Shown: piece by piece, positions 10,541 through 22,765 of the stretch
Layout of the letters: every line of letters starts with the position of its first letter
Numbering within the stretch: the stretch's first letter is position 1
Origin: Cryptomeria japonica
Taxonomy: Eukaryota > Streptophyta > Pinopsida > Cupressales > Cupressaceae
DNA length: 64,000 bases
NCBI RefSeq assembly: GCF_030272615.1
Contig: NC_081406.1
Coordinates: 169,785,861-169,849,860, forward strand
Reading direction: 5' to 3'
Notes under the pieces: generated by a model
The model's database searches: none
Told to the model about the DNA's origin: nothing
What the model saw: the letters and a program-made list of their open reading frames with translations, nothing else
Position numbers and translations under genes: made by a program

Positions 10541-13500
10541 AACCCGCTAGATTCTGACTCAATCACCTATAGGCCACTGATGACAAGTTTGTCCAACCAG
10601 GAAGAAGTAGCTTCCGACATATACCCCTTAGTGACCTTAGGGATATTGTCAGCTATCTGCTTTTCAGTCCTAGGTAACACTCGACATCGATCAACCCCAT
10701 GCAAGGTGACTGCCAATGAACCCTCCTAATACAACGGTTAGCTCCAGTTAATGCTACCCACATGGTAAGGCAACTACCCGTGCAACCGTTATCGTATGAA
10801 ATCCCGAATAGCCCTTAGCAATCCTTCACCTCCGTGAACCCAGTGAGTGTTGGCTAATTCAACATTACAACAGTAGCTCTAGCCTCTGACATTGGCACGG
10901 TCCAGTGAATTGACCTGCTATCTGTTACCGCATCATGTCTAGGGTAGTCTAGGCAACGTCACCTCCATGAACCAGGTGATTGTCGACTAATCCCTTGCAG
11001 TAGCCCAGACATCGATCATTGGCACAGTCCAACGACTGCCCGCCTCTACATAAATATCCTGTCGGTTCACTCTTGTGGGGGTCATACACATCAAGATTCA
11101 CAATACTAGACAAATAGATAAGAACAACACAATCAAGTAATTGAGGAGCCTATAACTCTAGGGTTTAACTTCACCAACACATGATACAATTATAAAGAAC
11201 CAACACAAGATGGCCTCATCTCATCCTATACCCTTAATCCATTACCGTTTGTATGGTAGTCAACCCATGTTCACATCCTTGAACTTGCTATTCGATGGCA
11301 TATTACATAATATTACGCCTATTTTATTTTGTTAAATCTTTCAAAATCTTTTAATGCCTAATCGGCCTAGTCTGAAGTCTACTAGGGAGGTAAGGTCAAA
11401 ACGTTAGGAACAACTCTGAACGTTAGAGTTATCCCCCCCTCTAGACCATACCCCTACGGACTTGAGGTCACAAGGGCATCCTTCTCCAAGGACCGCCTAC
11501 GTTCCTTCTTCCAAACGGGTCAAAGTCACACGTAGTTCTCCTCCCTAGGTCTCTTGAGGAATCCTACACTCAACTCCCCATAACCAACATTTTGTTAATG
11601 TTTCCCTTCAAATAATAATAGTTAACAATAGTTAGGCAGTCATAAGTAAGGTTACCATTAGAGACCCATATCATAACACTTCCCTTAAGGATTTCAATGT
11701 CTTGAATCAAACTCTACCTAGTATTATTCATAAGTCAACTTGTTCATCCTATTAGAATGGGAGTTAAGCTTAATTTTGAATATGTAATTAGCTAGGTTTA
11801 CCCTAAACACATAAAAACCACTTCCATTCATAATTCACATAATAGATCCAATGTATGGTTCTCATTCTCAAGGGGTTAATCTACATGTTGTAGCAATATA
11901 CTCATATATCACGTTAGAATAATATAGCATGTCTTAATCTTGCATTGAGAAAGAAGATAAATTGACATTAAAGGAATTTATTACTCCATCTAATACTATA
12001 TTAGGAAATCCATTTCATAGGTTAATCTCCAAAAAAATGTCACTTCTTACATACGAGACATTCATTTGTAAAAATTTTGAGTAACAAGAATGATCTACCA
12101 AATACCCTAGCCATGTGGGTCCTCATATTCATGATAGCCTAATAGGTCCTATATATAGTAGTACCCTATATATATAGTAGTACCCTGGGGCTAGAGGTAA
12201 CTTGTACCATGAAGATTCAAATTGATATTCACTAAAATTATACTTCAATTAATTGAATGATATCAACTTAAACATATCTTATCGGAGCATTGTTTCAAAA
12301 AATATTCCCTCTCAAGAATACCCTACTTTTAAAATTAGTTAATTCATTTTCACCTTGTAAGGTATGAACTTAAAAGTCACACCCTGCACCATGCAATAAT
12401 ACGTTCTTGCAAATATAATCTATATTTTCAAATTTAGGACTCCTCATTTACTGCACAAACATGATCAAATGCTAAGACGTGATATGTCCTTTCACAATTC
12501 AGTTCTCACAGTATCATGCATTGAGACACTGAATATGATTTCTAATCCCTTCATAATGGTAATCTATTTATGGGTATGTAATGGAAAATGACCAACGTAC
12601 AATATGATATAGAAAGTTTTCGACTCAGGAGTCCAAAGGAGTCTTACCATATTTTCAATCAATAAGGGTCAACATACTTAGTCCATATTACCATTAATAT
12701 TGTCTATATACCAAGATTTTATAACCCAAGGAATATCATGGTGCGAGATAACTACAACTAAAACGTCTTCACAAAGCCCCCAATATGGAAGCCTTGATAT
12801 GCCTCTAAGAGATTTCTTATCACAAGGAAAGAAAAACAGTTTATTTGTTTGGCCAAAGCAACTACCCATATTTCAGAATTGCACTGCTCCTATGGTTTTA
12901 GTTATAGTAGCCTACCATGGGCAATCCCTGTGTATATCCTAGTATGAAGTACATTAATTACTTAATCTAGGTTATCAATACCAAGGTCACAATTAATTGT
13001 AACATTTTATTTGTAGAGAAATGATCAATACTCTTGTTTCTTTCAATGTATTAAAATTGGTGTTTAACATACACATCCGTTTACAAAAACCAGACACCAA
13101 CAATATGACCTCGTGAACAATTCCTACATATTCTGAAGCTATTCTTAATTCGTCATACTAATAATATTGCATAAGAGAATTGGCTCAATTTCTTAATATT
13201 TGTTCATTTTATTTGGTGCAATGCATGGCTTCTACATAAATTTTGCTAATCTAGAGGACTCTTAACATATTTCCATGAATGTTACAATATCAGTATAACA
13301 TTAAATGTTGCACTCAAATGAATAGAGTGCACATATCAATTCTATATCAACTTGCAACATAATGAAATAAATCTATAAATCACACTAGCATATTGGTGGG
13401 AAGAAAATGACATCTTAAGACACATAATGACATGCATCATAAAACCATGTAAAGTTAATATTGATGATGACTGATTTATCACAACATCTTTTCCCATTAA

Positions 13501-13551
13501 TGTTGTTCTAAACAACATGATCTTCCTATTATGCTTCACACTAACTCTTTT

Positions 13552-13714
13552 AGATGCGTCTATTCTGGCTCCAAAGCGATAGTACGGATTGATTAACACA
13601 AATGTTAGTCGCGTGTTTTACACCGTTGATTTTGCAATTAACGGCTGCAATTGACTAACCTGTCGCTAACACGTTGTACGTAAGGTTCGTTTTGGAGCCA
13701 GAATAGACGCAGCC
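13552..13714. mobile_element. 163 bp Mutator-like MITE, copy 1
   Basis: Terminal inverted repeats carry TGCGTCTATTCTGGCTCC at the left and its complement at the right (GGAGCCAGAATAGACGCA). The flanks AACTCTTTT at 13543-13551 and 13715-13723 are a perfect 9 bp direct repeat, the size made by Mutator-type transposases. It has no coding capacity. The centre is largely self-complementary-looking around CAATTGACTAAC. It sits within the 9298-14450 block and is therefore younger than that block. Confidence 0.85.
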
Positions 13715-14194
13715 AACTCTTTTCAACTACAAAAGTGTATATGAGTTAATTGAATACTATATAGAAAGGAAATATGATAGAGAAGTGTACTTATCTTTAA
13801 TAAGAACGATGTCAAGAATGCATTCTTATTGTAGGCATTTATGTCTTCCATCTAGCGACTGTAGTTTAGGAGTGTAGATTTTCTCCTATGCGCTCCCTCT
13901 CCCCTCACCTATTCTATCCCCTTATTTACTCATCTTTGAAATACACTCTTGCTGACTCTAGCCTGCATCCTCCTTGCCTGTGCCAAAATGGGAGCTTTGG
14001 GTATGTCGCCCTGCAACAACCCTGGTAGATATGTATACAAATCATGGAAGCACAACCAAAAGCATATTTCCTTGTTGTGGTTAGATTAAAGGCCATAAAA
14101 TAGTACATGCTTTGATGGATGACCATGCCTTACTCAGCATGATCCACCAGGCACAGGTCAGTCAAAATTAATTGTTTTGAGGCTCGTATTCTTT

Positions 14195-14357
14195 GGACAT
14201 GTCTATTCTGGCTCCAAAACGGTAGTACGAATTGACTAACATGTGTGTCCATCGTGCATTTTCTACCATCGATTTTGCAATAAATGGCTGCAATTGACTA
14301 ACACATCACTATCATGTTGTACAAAAGATTCATTTTGGAGCCAGAATAGCCGCAGTC
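14195..14357. mobile_element. 163 bp Mutator-like MITE, copy 2
   Basis: It has the same length and terminal repeats as the copy at 13552 (TCTATTCTGGCTCC at the left, GGAGCCAGAATAG at the right). The 9 bp flanks GTATTCTTT (14186-14194) and ATATTCCTT (14358-14366) match at 7 of 9 positions. It is more diverged than copy 1, so the older of the two. The spacing of about 480 bp between two family members suggests local transposition or target preference. Confidence 0.8.
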
Positions 14358-14969
14358 ATATTCCTTCCTATGCATAAACACCATGCCTCTTTATGACATT
14401 ACCAACAACCACTCACTGGGTTTGTACACGTTGGTCTTAGGGATGTGACATTTAATTCCTTTTCAATTCTATACATTACCTAGCTTTATCGAAGAAAAAA
14501 AAATGTGCTTAGATAAAGAGAATGTATGTCATGTATCAACACATTTTTTAATGCTATAAGAAAGACAATAAACTTCAATATGAATTTTATTTTGGTTTAT
14601 TCTTCTATTTGTTAGAGCACATAATGCTTTAGTAATGATACAAAAACTTATAGCTTTTGGTAGGGTCTAAAACAACGAACCCTCTACTTAGGTATACCAA
14701 CAAGAAACCATATATGTGCTACAATATCCTTGACATATATTTATCCAAGCTAATAAAATTGTTACTATTTATGGCCCTTTATAGGCATGAATTTGTGTGA
14801 GTAATTTTTTACTCTAAAATAAAATTCAAATCCTCCTCATTAGCATGGGGTAATTAGACACCAACTGTAAGGAAATGTGATCTTAAGAACATGAAACCCA
14901 TTGCCTTAAGGTAGTCTCCCATTTTACTTTTAACACGCACTACTAAAAAAGACTTAGGAAAAATTTCAT

Positions 14970-17900
14970 GCATCAGTTGTTTGCTACTTTATTTCAAGCA
15001 ATTCACTCTTTTATAATTATTAATTTTCAAGGTGGAAAATAAAAGAAAGTAATAAAGAAGTGAAGATAATATATGCAGTTGTACAATAAATTTTTAATTA
15101 AAAAGCGGTTGTATAATTTCACCTCTTTGTATTTCCCTCTCTTAATGAACAACTAAACTTTCATAATTTAAATTATAGTTTGTTTGATTAATTTTTAAAA
15201 AAATATCCAAATAATACTATGTAGTTATTAAAAAATTAAATGAGACCACTGGATTCTTAAAAATATAAACAACGACATACAATCATGGCATCAAATATTA
15301 AGCAATGAATTGTCAGCTACCCTTAAGGAAGGATAATCTTATTTGTTGTAAGATGTAGGGAGTCAAATGTCAAATGAAATATTGTTAACTATCTTTTAAA
15401 ATAATATTGTCCATTCGGATTGACCCCCCTATTAGTGTTCTCAACAACTATCTCATATGATGTTATCATTTAAATTTCGGTGTCTTTTTTGTTTGGCTAA
15501 ATGAATTGATAAACATGTGGCATGTAAAAGGCCCAAATCCAAAGCTTCATTGAGATATGTTGATCTATTAGTTTTAGCTTGTAAATTAGAATTATTAAGG
15601 TGAAGACCATATAGATTTTCTTAATTGATAGTTTTTATAGTAACATTTTTGCTTATTGTGTACAATGGAAACTTCTAGGATGAACCAATTTGAAAAATCA
15701 AGCATACCAATTTAATATGAAAAAAATGCAGTGTTAATGTTATAATAAAATGTTTTCTTTATATGTTCGCATGATCTAAAATGACTTGGGAATCTCCATT
15801 ATATACAAAACCTTATAAGTTTGAATTGGACCCAAGTGGAGTATATGCCAACAAGGTGTAATAACCAGGACCCTAAAAACATGGCTCAAAAGGTAGGACA
15901 ATATAATTTGAAATTGGGGGTCAAGTACATATCTATCTTCCTAAATCAAGTTTAGGGCCACAAAAATCATCTTAACTTAGGAAGCAAAACACCGCAAAAA
16001 TGGGTTGACCCAGATTATATGGCTCAAGAAAAAATGGTATGAGGTGGCAAAGACATGTTATAGTCAACATAATTGCAATTAGAGCCAAAGCGATAAAATA
16101 ATATACGTAAGAGGGTGCCTAAAGCAATTAAAAAAATACGATAAACATGCAGGAATGTATTTTTGACCTTTACATTTTGCCTCCACCTTGGCATGCATGC
16201 CAACTCCATGAATATGTGTGCGCTAATAAACAAGCGAATTGTAAGAATGTAAATACCAAATATATTTTGTAAAAATGATATAGAGAGTGATGATGTCCCA
16301 AGTGCTCTATGGTAGCTTTGTGCCTACACTATAATTAGTTGTTATTTGAGAACCCTTAAGCTAAAAATTTAATTTTTCCATACTCTTATAAGATTAAGTA
16401 ACTCATGTGAATCAATGGAAAGTACAAGGAAGATGAAATTATACTCCAACAAAAATATTTTTCAATACAAATACAATGTTGAAATTGATAGATCATTTTT
16501 AATGTTGCACAACATTACTTAAGGTTTACAATAAGATCATGGTACAAATAAAATAATAGCATGTCCAATAAATAATATGCATTCACATTAGCCATGATCC
16601 CACTTGTATGACACAGATGTAATAATCACCTAAAATCAATAGTCTAAACATGTAATATCTAAATTTGTGCTATAGTAATGCCCATCCAATGCTCCAAGTA
16701 CATATGGGAAGGTGATATAAATACCCACATTGAAGGAATGTTATCCTTCCTAACCATTAATTTGTCTTGAAATAATTAAACAAGAAACCCATTTCAATGA
16801 AGCAATAAATGTTTTATTATAGTGATTACCATTATTTAATTTCTAAATGTTTTTGATATTGTTAAGTAGGATTGAAAGGGATAAAACCCTTGTACAACAA
16901 CATAGCCAAAAGGCACATGAAATATGTATCATGGGCAATTTGAAAAACAAAACCACTCAAAAAGATCAAATAGAGATGGGTATCACTACAACCACGCTAC
17001 CAATAAAAACTAACACTCTAGCATGAGTTTCTAGGATAATTATTTGGGAAGACCTTTCTTCTTCCTAACAACAATCCAAGAGATATTATCTTCTAGATCT
17101 TTAGGACAAGAGGAAGCCCATCAATGTTGTGAAGGAGAAATAGAATAGTGAGGCAAAAGTGACCCTCCACCACATGAGTAATCTGAAGTAGATTTGAAGC
17201 AAGTTATGAGTTCAAGTTAGAAGGTCCTCTATTAAGGTTTGATGACACATTATAGTTACACCAAAAGATAAAGCATTATTATCTTGAGAGGACTCATCAT
17301 CTTGAGGATAGACATTCAATAGAGAATCAAGGTATTAATAGTCAAGCGACCTTCATTAGCATTCTTCCACTAAGTAGCTATGCCCTTGCATTGAGAGAAA
17401 GGATACTTTGTAACTAGGTGATCAATGAAAAAGCATTGTTTTGATATGAATGGGAGGTCATAATAGTCAAGGGGTTGATTCTCAAGCCTATCTCCCACCA
17501 TCAAAACTACATCCTTGTGAAGACGCTTGGAGATGTCAATGTCCACCAAAATGCAAGCAAAAGTAGAGTGCACTAGGTAGAAATTGGAATCGTCAACCTT
17601 CAAGAAGTGATCACCATAATTAGAGGGGGGGATTCAAAAATATAAACAAGTTATTATGCTTTGTTATTGTATTAATTCGGGATTTTTTGAATGAGAAACA
17701 TGAGACATTTCTTGCAAATTTTGAGTTAATTTCTAGTATTTCTGAGTTGTTTATTGTTGTGTGTTTATGAGAGGGGGTTTTAATTCCCTTGCATCAAGAA
17801 TGATACAAAATGTGTTAAGATTTGTATCACAATAGTATGATAAGATTGATTGACATTATTTTTAGTCAAAATGTAAATGGTTAATTGAAATCTTATTTCG

Positions 17901-17985
17901 TTTTGTAAATGGTTGGAAACTTATTGGTTGAGAGGGGATGTAGTGAACTAATGGGGAGTCAATTTTGAAATTTGGTATATTAACT
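14970..17985. mobile_element. About 3 kb insertion in copy 2, containing a LINE remnant
   Basis: Copy 1 reads continuously across this point (ACACATTTGATTC near 2600), whereas in copy 2 the matching halves are separated (ATTTCATG at 14965; ATTTGATTCCC at 17985). The left two-thirds shows no recognisable gene. The right part contains a minus-strand LINE ORF1-like frame. The exact ends and any target-site duplication could not be fixed by eye. Confidence 0.55.
17000..17640 (-). pseudogene. LINE ORF1-like remnant (DUF4283 / zinc-knuckle region)
   Basis: The minus-strand frame at 17370-17603 reads ACILVDIDISKRL, then DYYDLPFISKQCFFIDHL and KYPFSQCKG. This resembles the stretch after the DUF4283 domain in plant LINE ORF1 proteins, where ACILVD(I/M)D and IPFrC..C...GH lead into a CCHC knuckle; here one knuckle Cys is lost. 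Frames before and after carry stops, so it is a decayed fragment. The assignment rests on motif resemblance only. Confidence 0.5.
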
Positions 17986-18314
17986 TATATTTGATTCCCA
18001 AATGGTGAGCCTTACATATAAGTATTCATTTTATAGACATCTATTGCACAATATTTAAAAGAGAGGGAAGGACTTGTTATCAATATGGTTTTTTAATTAT
18101 GACAAGTTAAGACCATGTCAATGTTCATTATAAAGATAATTTATTTTCTTAAGGTTTATAGATTATACACTTATATATTATTTGTATAAATTAATTACTA
18201 TTGATGGATATGTGTTTGGACAAATTAGTTGGAAGACTCTACAAACTTAAAAACAATATTTTATTACGTTTTTCTGAATTTTCAAATGTGAACTTTATTT
18301 ACAATAAATTATAT

Positions 18315-19662
18315 CATCTCATCAGATTAGCATGTATATAATTTTCAAGTTGCCCCAATACATTAGGAGCACAAGAAATCAAATGCAAAAGGTGATAATG
18401 TAAGTTGCTCAACCTACTAGATCCTTCATGTAGGAATAGGGATAAGAAGCGAGTTTATTTATCTTTAAATGCTTGTCTATTAATCTCCTAAGCCATAAAA
18501 AAAAATAGGTTGCCTATGAATTGGGATCTACACCCTTATATATACTGGGGTGGACTATTCTTAACTTTTAATATAATCCCAATGGCCTATGAAATGAATG
18601 GGCAACTCCCAACCCACCTGGCCCCCAACTATCTATTATTGGCTAAAGTTGAGGGCTTACTCTAGCAGGCTGATTAATTAAGTGGGTGGGAACTATAGGA
18701 TTTCTTGCTTGCATATTTCAATATGGATGGACCAATTGTAGTCTAAGGATCCCGCATATTGAATAGTGGCCCCAGGGACATAGGGGTTGAGTCCACCAAT
18801 GGCCTGCCAATGAAACTGTATACTGTGTCAATTCAGCTATAGACTACGCTAATGACAATGCCAATGAGACTCTAGGCCTATCCTTATCACTATATAGCGC
18901 CAATGCCAATGAGACTCTAGGGCTATCTCTATCTCCACTCCCTAGCAACTCTATATCTTCCCACCCATCCCTACAAGGTGGGTGGCGTGTGTGGGGTGGC
19001 CCCCCAAAATTTATCTACTCACTTTATTAGTGTCCTGCAATTCTATGGATGTGTGAACTAATAAACCCCCATATAATTGTAGGGGGGGGCGCTCCACTCC
19101 ATAGTTGCTAAAATACAATAGAATAAGGAGGAACAACAATATTGAGAAGGGAACAACCCATTTCTTCATTGATTGTTCTCCCATGACGACCAGGAACAAA
19201 CAAATAAGAAATTCCACTTTGAGGCCCCCTATCCAAAGTACGCGCTTAACCTTGACCTTGACCTCTACCTCTACTATTCATGATTCCAATTGAGAGGACC
19301 GCGAAAGGAGTCAATAATGTCACATTTAGTACTAGGAACTAGATTATTTCCCAGTGGACAAGTAAGAATCGCCCCAACCAATTTTTTTGGAATTGGACCC
19401 AAAGAAGCTACTTAGGTTTGTTATTGATTGGGTCTCAGTGAGAACATTAGGGTGAATGAGTCAACGAAGTATCAAATCAACTGACTTGAATATATAATAG
19501 GTCGAGGCCAAGATTATGTTGTTCGTTCGAAATTGAAGAAGGTCAAACGAGCAGACATTGAATGATTAATTCCTTTTTCTCGTCATTGCAAAATTTGTCA
19601 TCAGAATGGATTGCCCTTACATAGTCAACAAACTCATATTAATGCTAGGAAGTTTATTTTGT
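18315..19662. mobile_element. 1.35 kb insertion between 38 bp direct repeats
   Basis: The 38 bp at 18277-18314 and at 19663-19700 match at 36 positions, and both match one site of copy 1 at about 2877-2914. The enclosed DNA is absent from copy 1 and is more GC-rich in places (18530-19290), with an internally repeated phrase (CAATGCCAATGAGACTCTAG near 18860 and 18900). No gene is recognised. The flanking repeat is long for a transposon target-site duplication. Confidence 0.6.
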
Positions 19663-19984
19663 AATTTTCAAATTTGAACTTTATTTACAATAAATAATAT
19701 TGTCCCATGCTTATATAGAATTAAATTCTGACCAATACTATATGTTTATTTACTACAAATACATTTTGATATATCAATGATAAATATTAATTAAAATTTT
19801 AAAAAAATTTAATAAAAAAATGTGTTTGTTAATAGATTAATTATGTAGGAGTTGTAGAAATGTCTTGTGAAAAATGCAAAACAAGGGAAAGATTTATGAT
19901 CAGTTTAGTCAGAGGAACATGGAGGCATCACAGAACTCTTAGGCGCGCTTTTCTGGTGCTCATGGCCTCCATTTCAATTTTCAA

Positions 19985-21790
19985 GTGATAAATCTTTGTC
20001 GGCCTGCTGATCCAGAGCCCTCTGTCTTTGTAGTCAATAAGCCACGCTCTCACTCCAAGTTTCATAGTAGCTTGAAGTTTCCTCCCTTAAGCCAAAGGAG
20101 TAAGAACGACTTTGAATCTTGAGCTATTAGGGTGGCAACTATGGCGAATAAAACCCCTCTTCAATATCCTTGCAACTTCTGGCATAATAGTTGCCCATTT
20201 GGAGAAAGTGGGGTCTCTATGTTCGGAAAGATTGTTCGCTTCAGAGATCATTGAATGGTGGCTTCGCTCGTTTTCTGGTATGGTCTCGATTCGTCCTTGC
20301 AAAATGATTATTTTCTCATAGAATGCATAAATTCCACTCTTAAAAATGCAATCATTCATGGTAGTCCTTTGTTTTACTAAGGATCGACTTTTCATTTCTT
20401 TGAATGGAAGCCCTACTTTGACCCTATGAATCATAGGGTTAAAAATTCCCCGATCTGGCTATCTCTAGCTGGGCTTCCTTCGGAATTTTGGTGTGTTGAG
20501 GCTCTTATGAAGATTGGAGATGCTCTTGGTTATCTGATAGGCATTGAAGAAGACTTCTTGAATGGAAATAAAGGGATGTAGCCAACATCTATGTTGAAAT
20601 AGATCTTGAGTTAGGATTTTATGGAGAACTGGATATTGTTTCTGAGGTGGGTAGATGGAAGCAGAAAGTTAAAAGGTTGTCTGAAGCAATCCTAGGAAAA
20701 TGTGTTCTCAGAAATCAATTATTAAATGGAAATTATATGCAAGGATCTACGGGCTTGATCCTTCAGTTAGCAAAACATTCTCACCAAATTTCGCTGCAAG
20801 AAAATCCCCATCAAGTGCAAGCAATCCCAACTAGCTCTTCTCTTTCAGAGCCTGTTGGAGAGAATTGGATTCTAGATGCTTCAGCTCTAGATGGATCTCA
20901 TCTTCATGACCTTAGTTAAGAGAAATAGGATCTGATTGGTTTAAGTTTATATGGCTCTCTTCACCAGGAGCCTCTTGGAGAAATCTAGGAAGTTGATCGG
21001 TCTCAAGCCCCTCTTGGTTCTTCTCTTATCCTGTCCCCAAAGTTAAAACTGAAGGATATAAATGTTTCTAGAAGACTTTATCGATCAGGCAAGATACCAC
21101 TTTTAAATAGGGGAGCGTTCAATGTTTTCATTCCCAGACCCAGGAAAGCCTCTAAAAAACGGAATCGCGTTAGAAGGTTGCAGGTTGGGGAGAATTACTC
21201 CCTGGCAATTTCTTCCAAGGTCAAGGATGTAGCCTTATCAAATCTCCTTTTAGAACCAAAGACCCTTAAGGAAGATATCATTCAGAAAATGAATGCAATC
21301 AATGATCCATCTATCTATGATTTAGTGGTCTTCAAGGAAACACCCTTTTCTTTGCCTAGCAAGACGCAAAATATTGTCAACGTCTCCTCCTTTTGTGTTT
21401 CTCCTCTGGTGAGAAATGTCATTAATTTCTCTTCGGAATCCCAAATTCCCTTATTGGATTCCCCTCATATGCACACCCCCTGCCTTGCAGTGAACTTAGA
21501 ATATAACACTCATAAACTTCTTGAAGATTATTTGATTGATGATGAAGACCTAGAGCAAGTGATGGAGACCCTTCGTAGCCTTGTATTCAAAAATTAAAGA
21601 AAAGAGAAAATTGGGTATCAAACAATTGTTTGATAGTAAAGAAAATCCTAAGTATGGCATTCTTTCTCCAAAAAGAGGCAGGAAGTCCACCACAGAGCAC
21701 TTAGTCAAGGAAGGCGAATCAGAGGGCCAAGCAAAAATTATTGATCTTTGGAAAGTAGGGAATGGATCCCCCCTTCCTGAACAACAATAA
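19985..21790 (+). pseudogene. LINE ORF1 (DUF4283 RNA-binding protein), decayed
   Basis: The best-preserved domain lies at about 20385-20570: HFFEWKPYFDP, then SPIWLSLAGLPSEFW and ALMKIGDALG. These are the conserved W..FDP, L.GLP.E.W and IG..LG positions of DUF4283. Open stretches follow at 21178-21597 and 21581-21790, lysine/serine-rich like ORF1 C-termini. Several stops and at least two frame changes separate the parts. ORF1 proteins bind LINE RNA and form the ribonucleoprotein with ORF2. Confidence 0.75.
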
Positions 21791-22449
21791 AAATAATTAC
21801 AAGGAATGTTAGGAGATTAAATGCCCCTAAGAAGAGATGTTTGGTCAAAAGAAGAATCCTTTTGACCATCACTGAAATCCTAATGTTTTAGGAAACAAAA
21901 CTAGATTGTCTACAAGCATAATCCTTTGGGGTAGAAGTTGGACACCATTTCACTGCTAGTCAGCAAGTGGTTGTGTTTGCAGAGGGTGCGCTTGGGGGTC
22001 TGTTGATAATTTGGAAACCTTTTGTTTTTCACATTGAGGGAGTTGCCTCCAATAGAAATTGGCTGCTTGTGAGAGTTCTTCACCGACAATTAAATGTTTC
22101 CTTTCTATTGCTCAATGTTTATGGGCCAACATCCCTTGTTTTTAGACATGCTCTTTGGTTTGACCTGGATGGAGTGATTTCCCTTATCCAAGATCAATTC
22201 CTTATCATTGGAGGGGACTTTAATGTGATCAGGAGATCTAAGGATAAAAGTGGTGGTGTCAATAGACTTGGTAGATCCCAATAAGATTTCAATAATTAGG
22301 TTGATAGAAATGGTCTATTTGAGATAGAATTTGGTGACAATGTCTTCACCTACAACAACAAAAGATGAGGCTTCAGCAACATAGTAGAAAAAATAGATAG
22401 ATTTTTTTGGTTGGGGGATTTCTCTTCCTTCCCTTTTTATATTGACTTC
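21785..22449 (+). pseudogene. LINE ORF2, N-terminal part: AP-type endonuclease
   Basis: It begins with a NVRRLNAPKKR block (usual form WNVRGLN), continues with ETKLD, preceded by a stop where Gln is usual, then FLLLNVYGP at 22110 and IIGGDFNVI at 22204-22230, the Mg-binding/catalytic endonuclease motif. Reading continues into YIDFSL at the edge of the nested element. The endonuclease nicks target DNA for target-primed reverse transcription. Stops at about 21890 and 22282 and others disable it. Confidence 0.85.
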
Positions 22450-22559
22450 TCTCTTGTAATAACCCACTTAACTTAATCCAAAAACTCAACTGATTTTATA
22501 TATATATATATATATTGCTTTCTTACTCTTACTTATTCTTATTTATTTTTTATTCAATC

Positions 22560-22765
22560 ACATACTCAAGTACATCTATCCAACGAGATAGGCATCCATC
22601 CAACCAAGATGGGCATCTAACCATACGGGTTAGGCATCTATCCATACGGTACTAGGCATCTAACCATACAGGTTAGGCATCTATCCATACGGGACAGGAG
22701 GTTTCATCTATCCAATCTAGGATAGGCATCTACCCAAATGGGGTAGGCATCTATTCATAAGAATA
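22560..22765. repeat. Short tandem motif, GGCATCTATCCATACGG type
   Basis: AGGCATCTA(A/T)CCATACGG(G) recurs about seven times at spacings of roughly 20-30 bp between 22590 and 22760, alternating TAACC and TATCC forms. It is near the 5' end of the solo-LTR-like element. Confidence 0.85.

Larger units (their letters stand above)
9298..14450 (+). mobile_element. 5.15 kb solo-LTR-like element (family A)
   Basis: The block starts TGTAATATCCACCC at 9298 and ends TTAGGGATGTGACA at 14450. These are TG...CA ends whose terminal bases are imperfectly inverted, as in LTRs. The flanks TTTTA (9293-9297) and TTTAA (14451-14455) may be a mutated 5 bp target-site duplication, and comparison with copy 1 shows the block is an insertion near the equivalent of 2100-2130. 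There is no gag or pol frame. A reverse-oriented relative lies at 1-715. Inside are a (CA)n run, an 81 bp tandem repeat and two MITEs. I read it as a solo LTR of a retroelement with giant LTRs; a non-autonomous element is the alternative. Confidence 0.6.
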
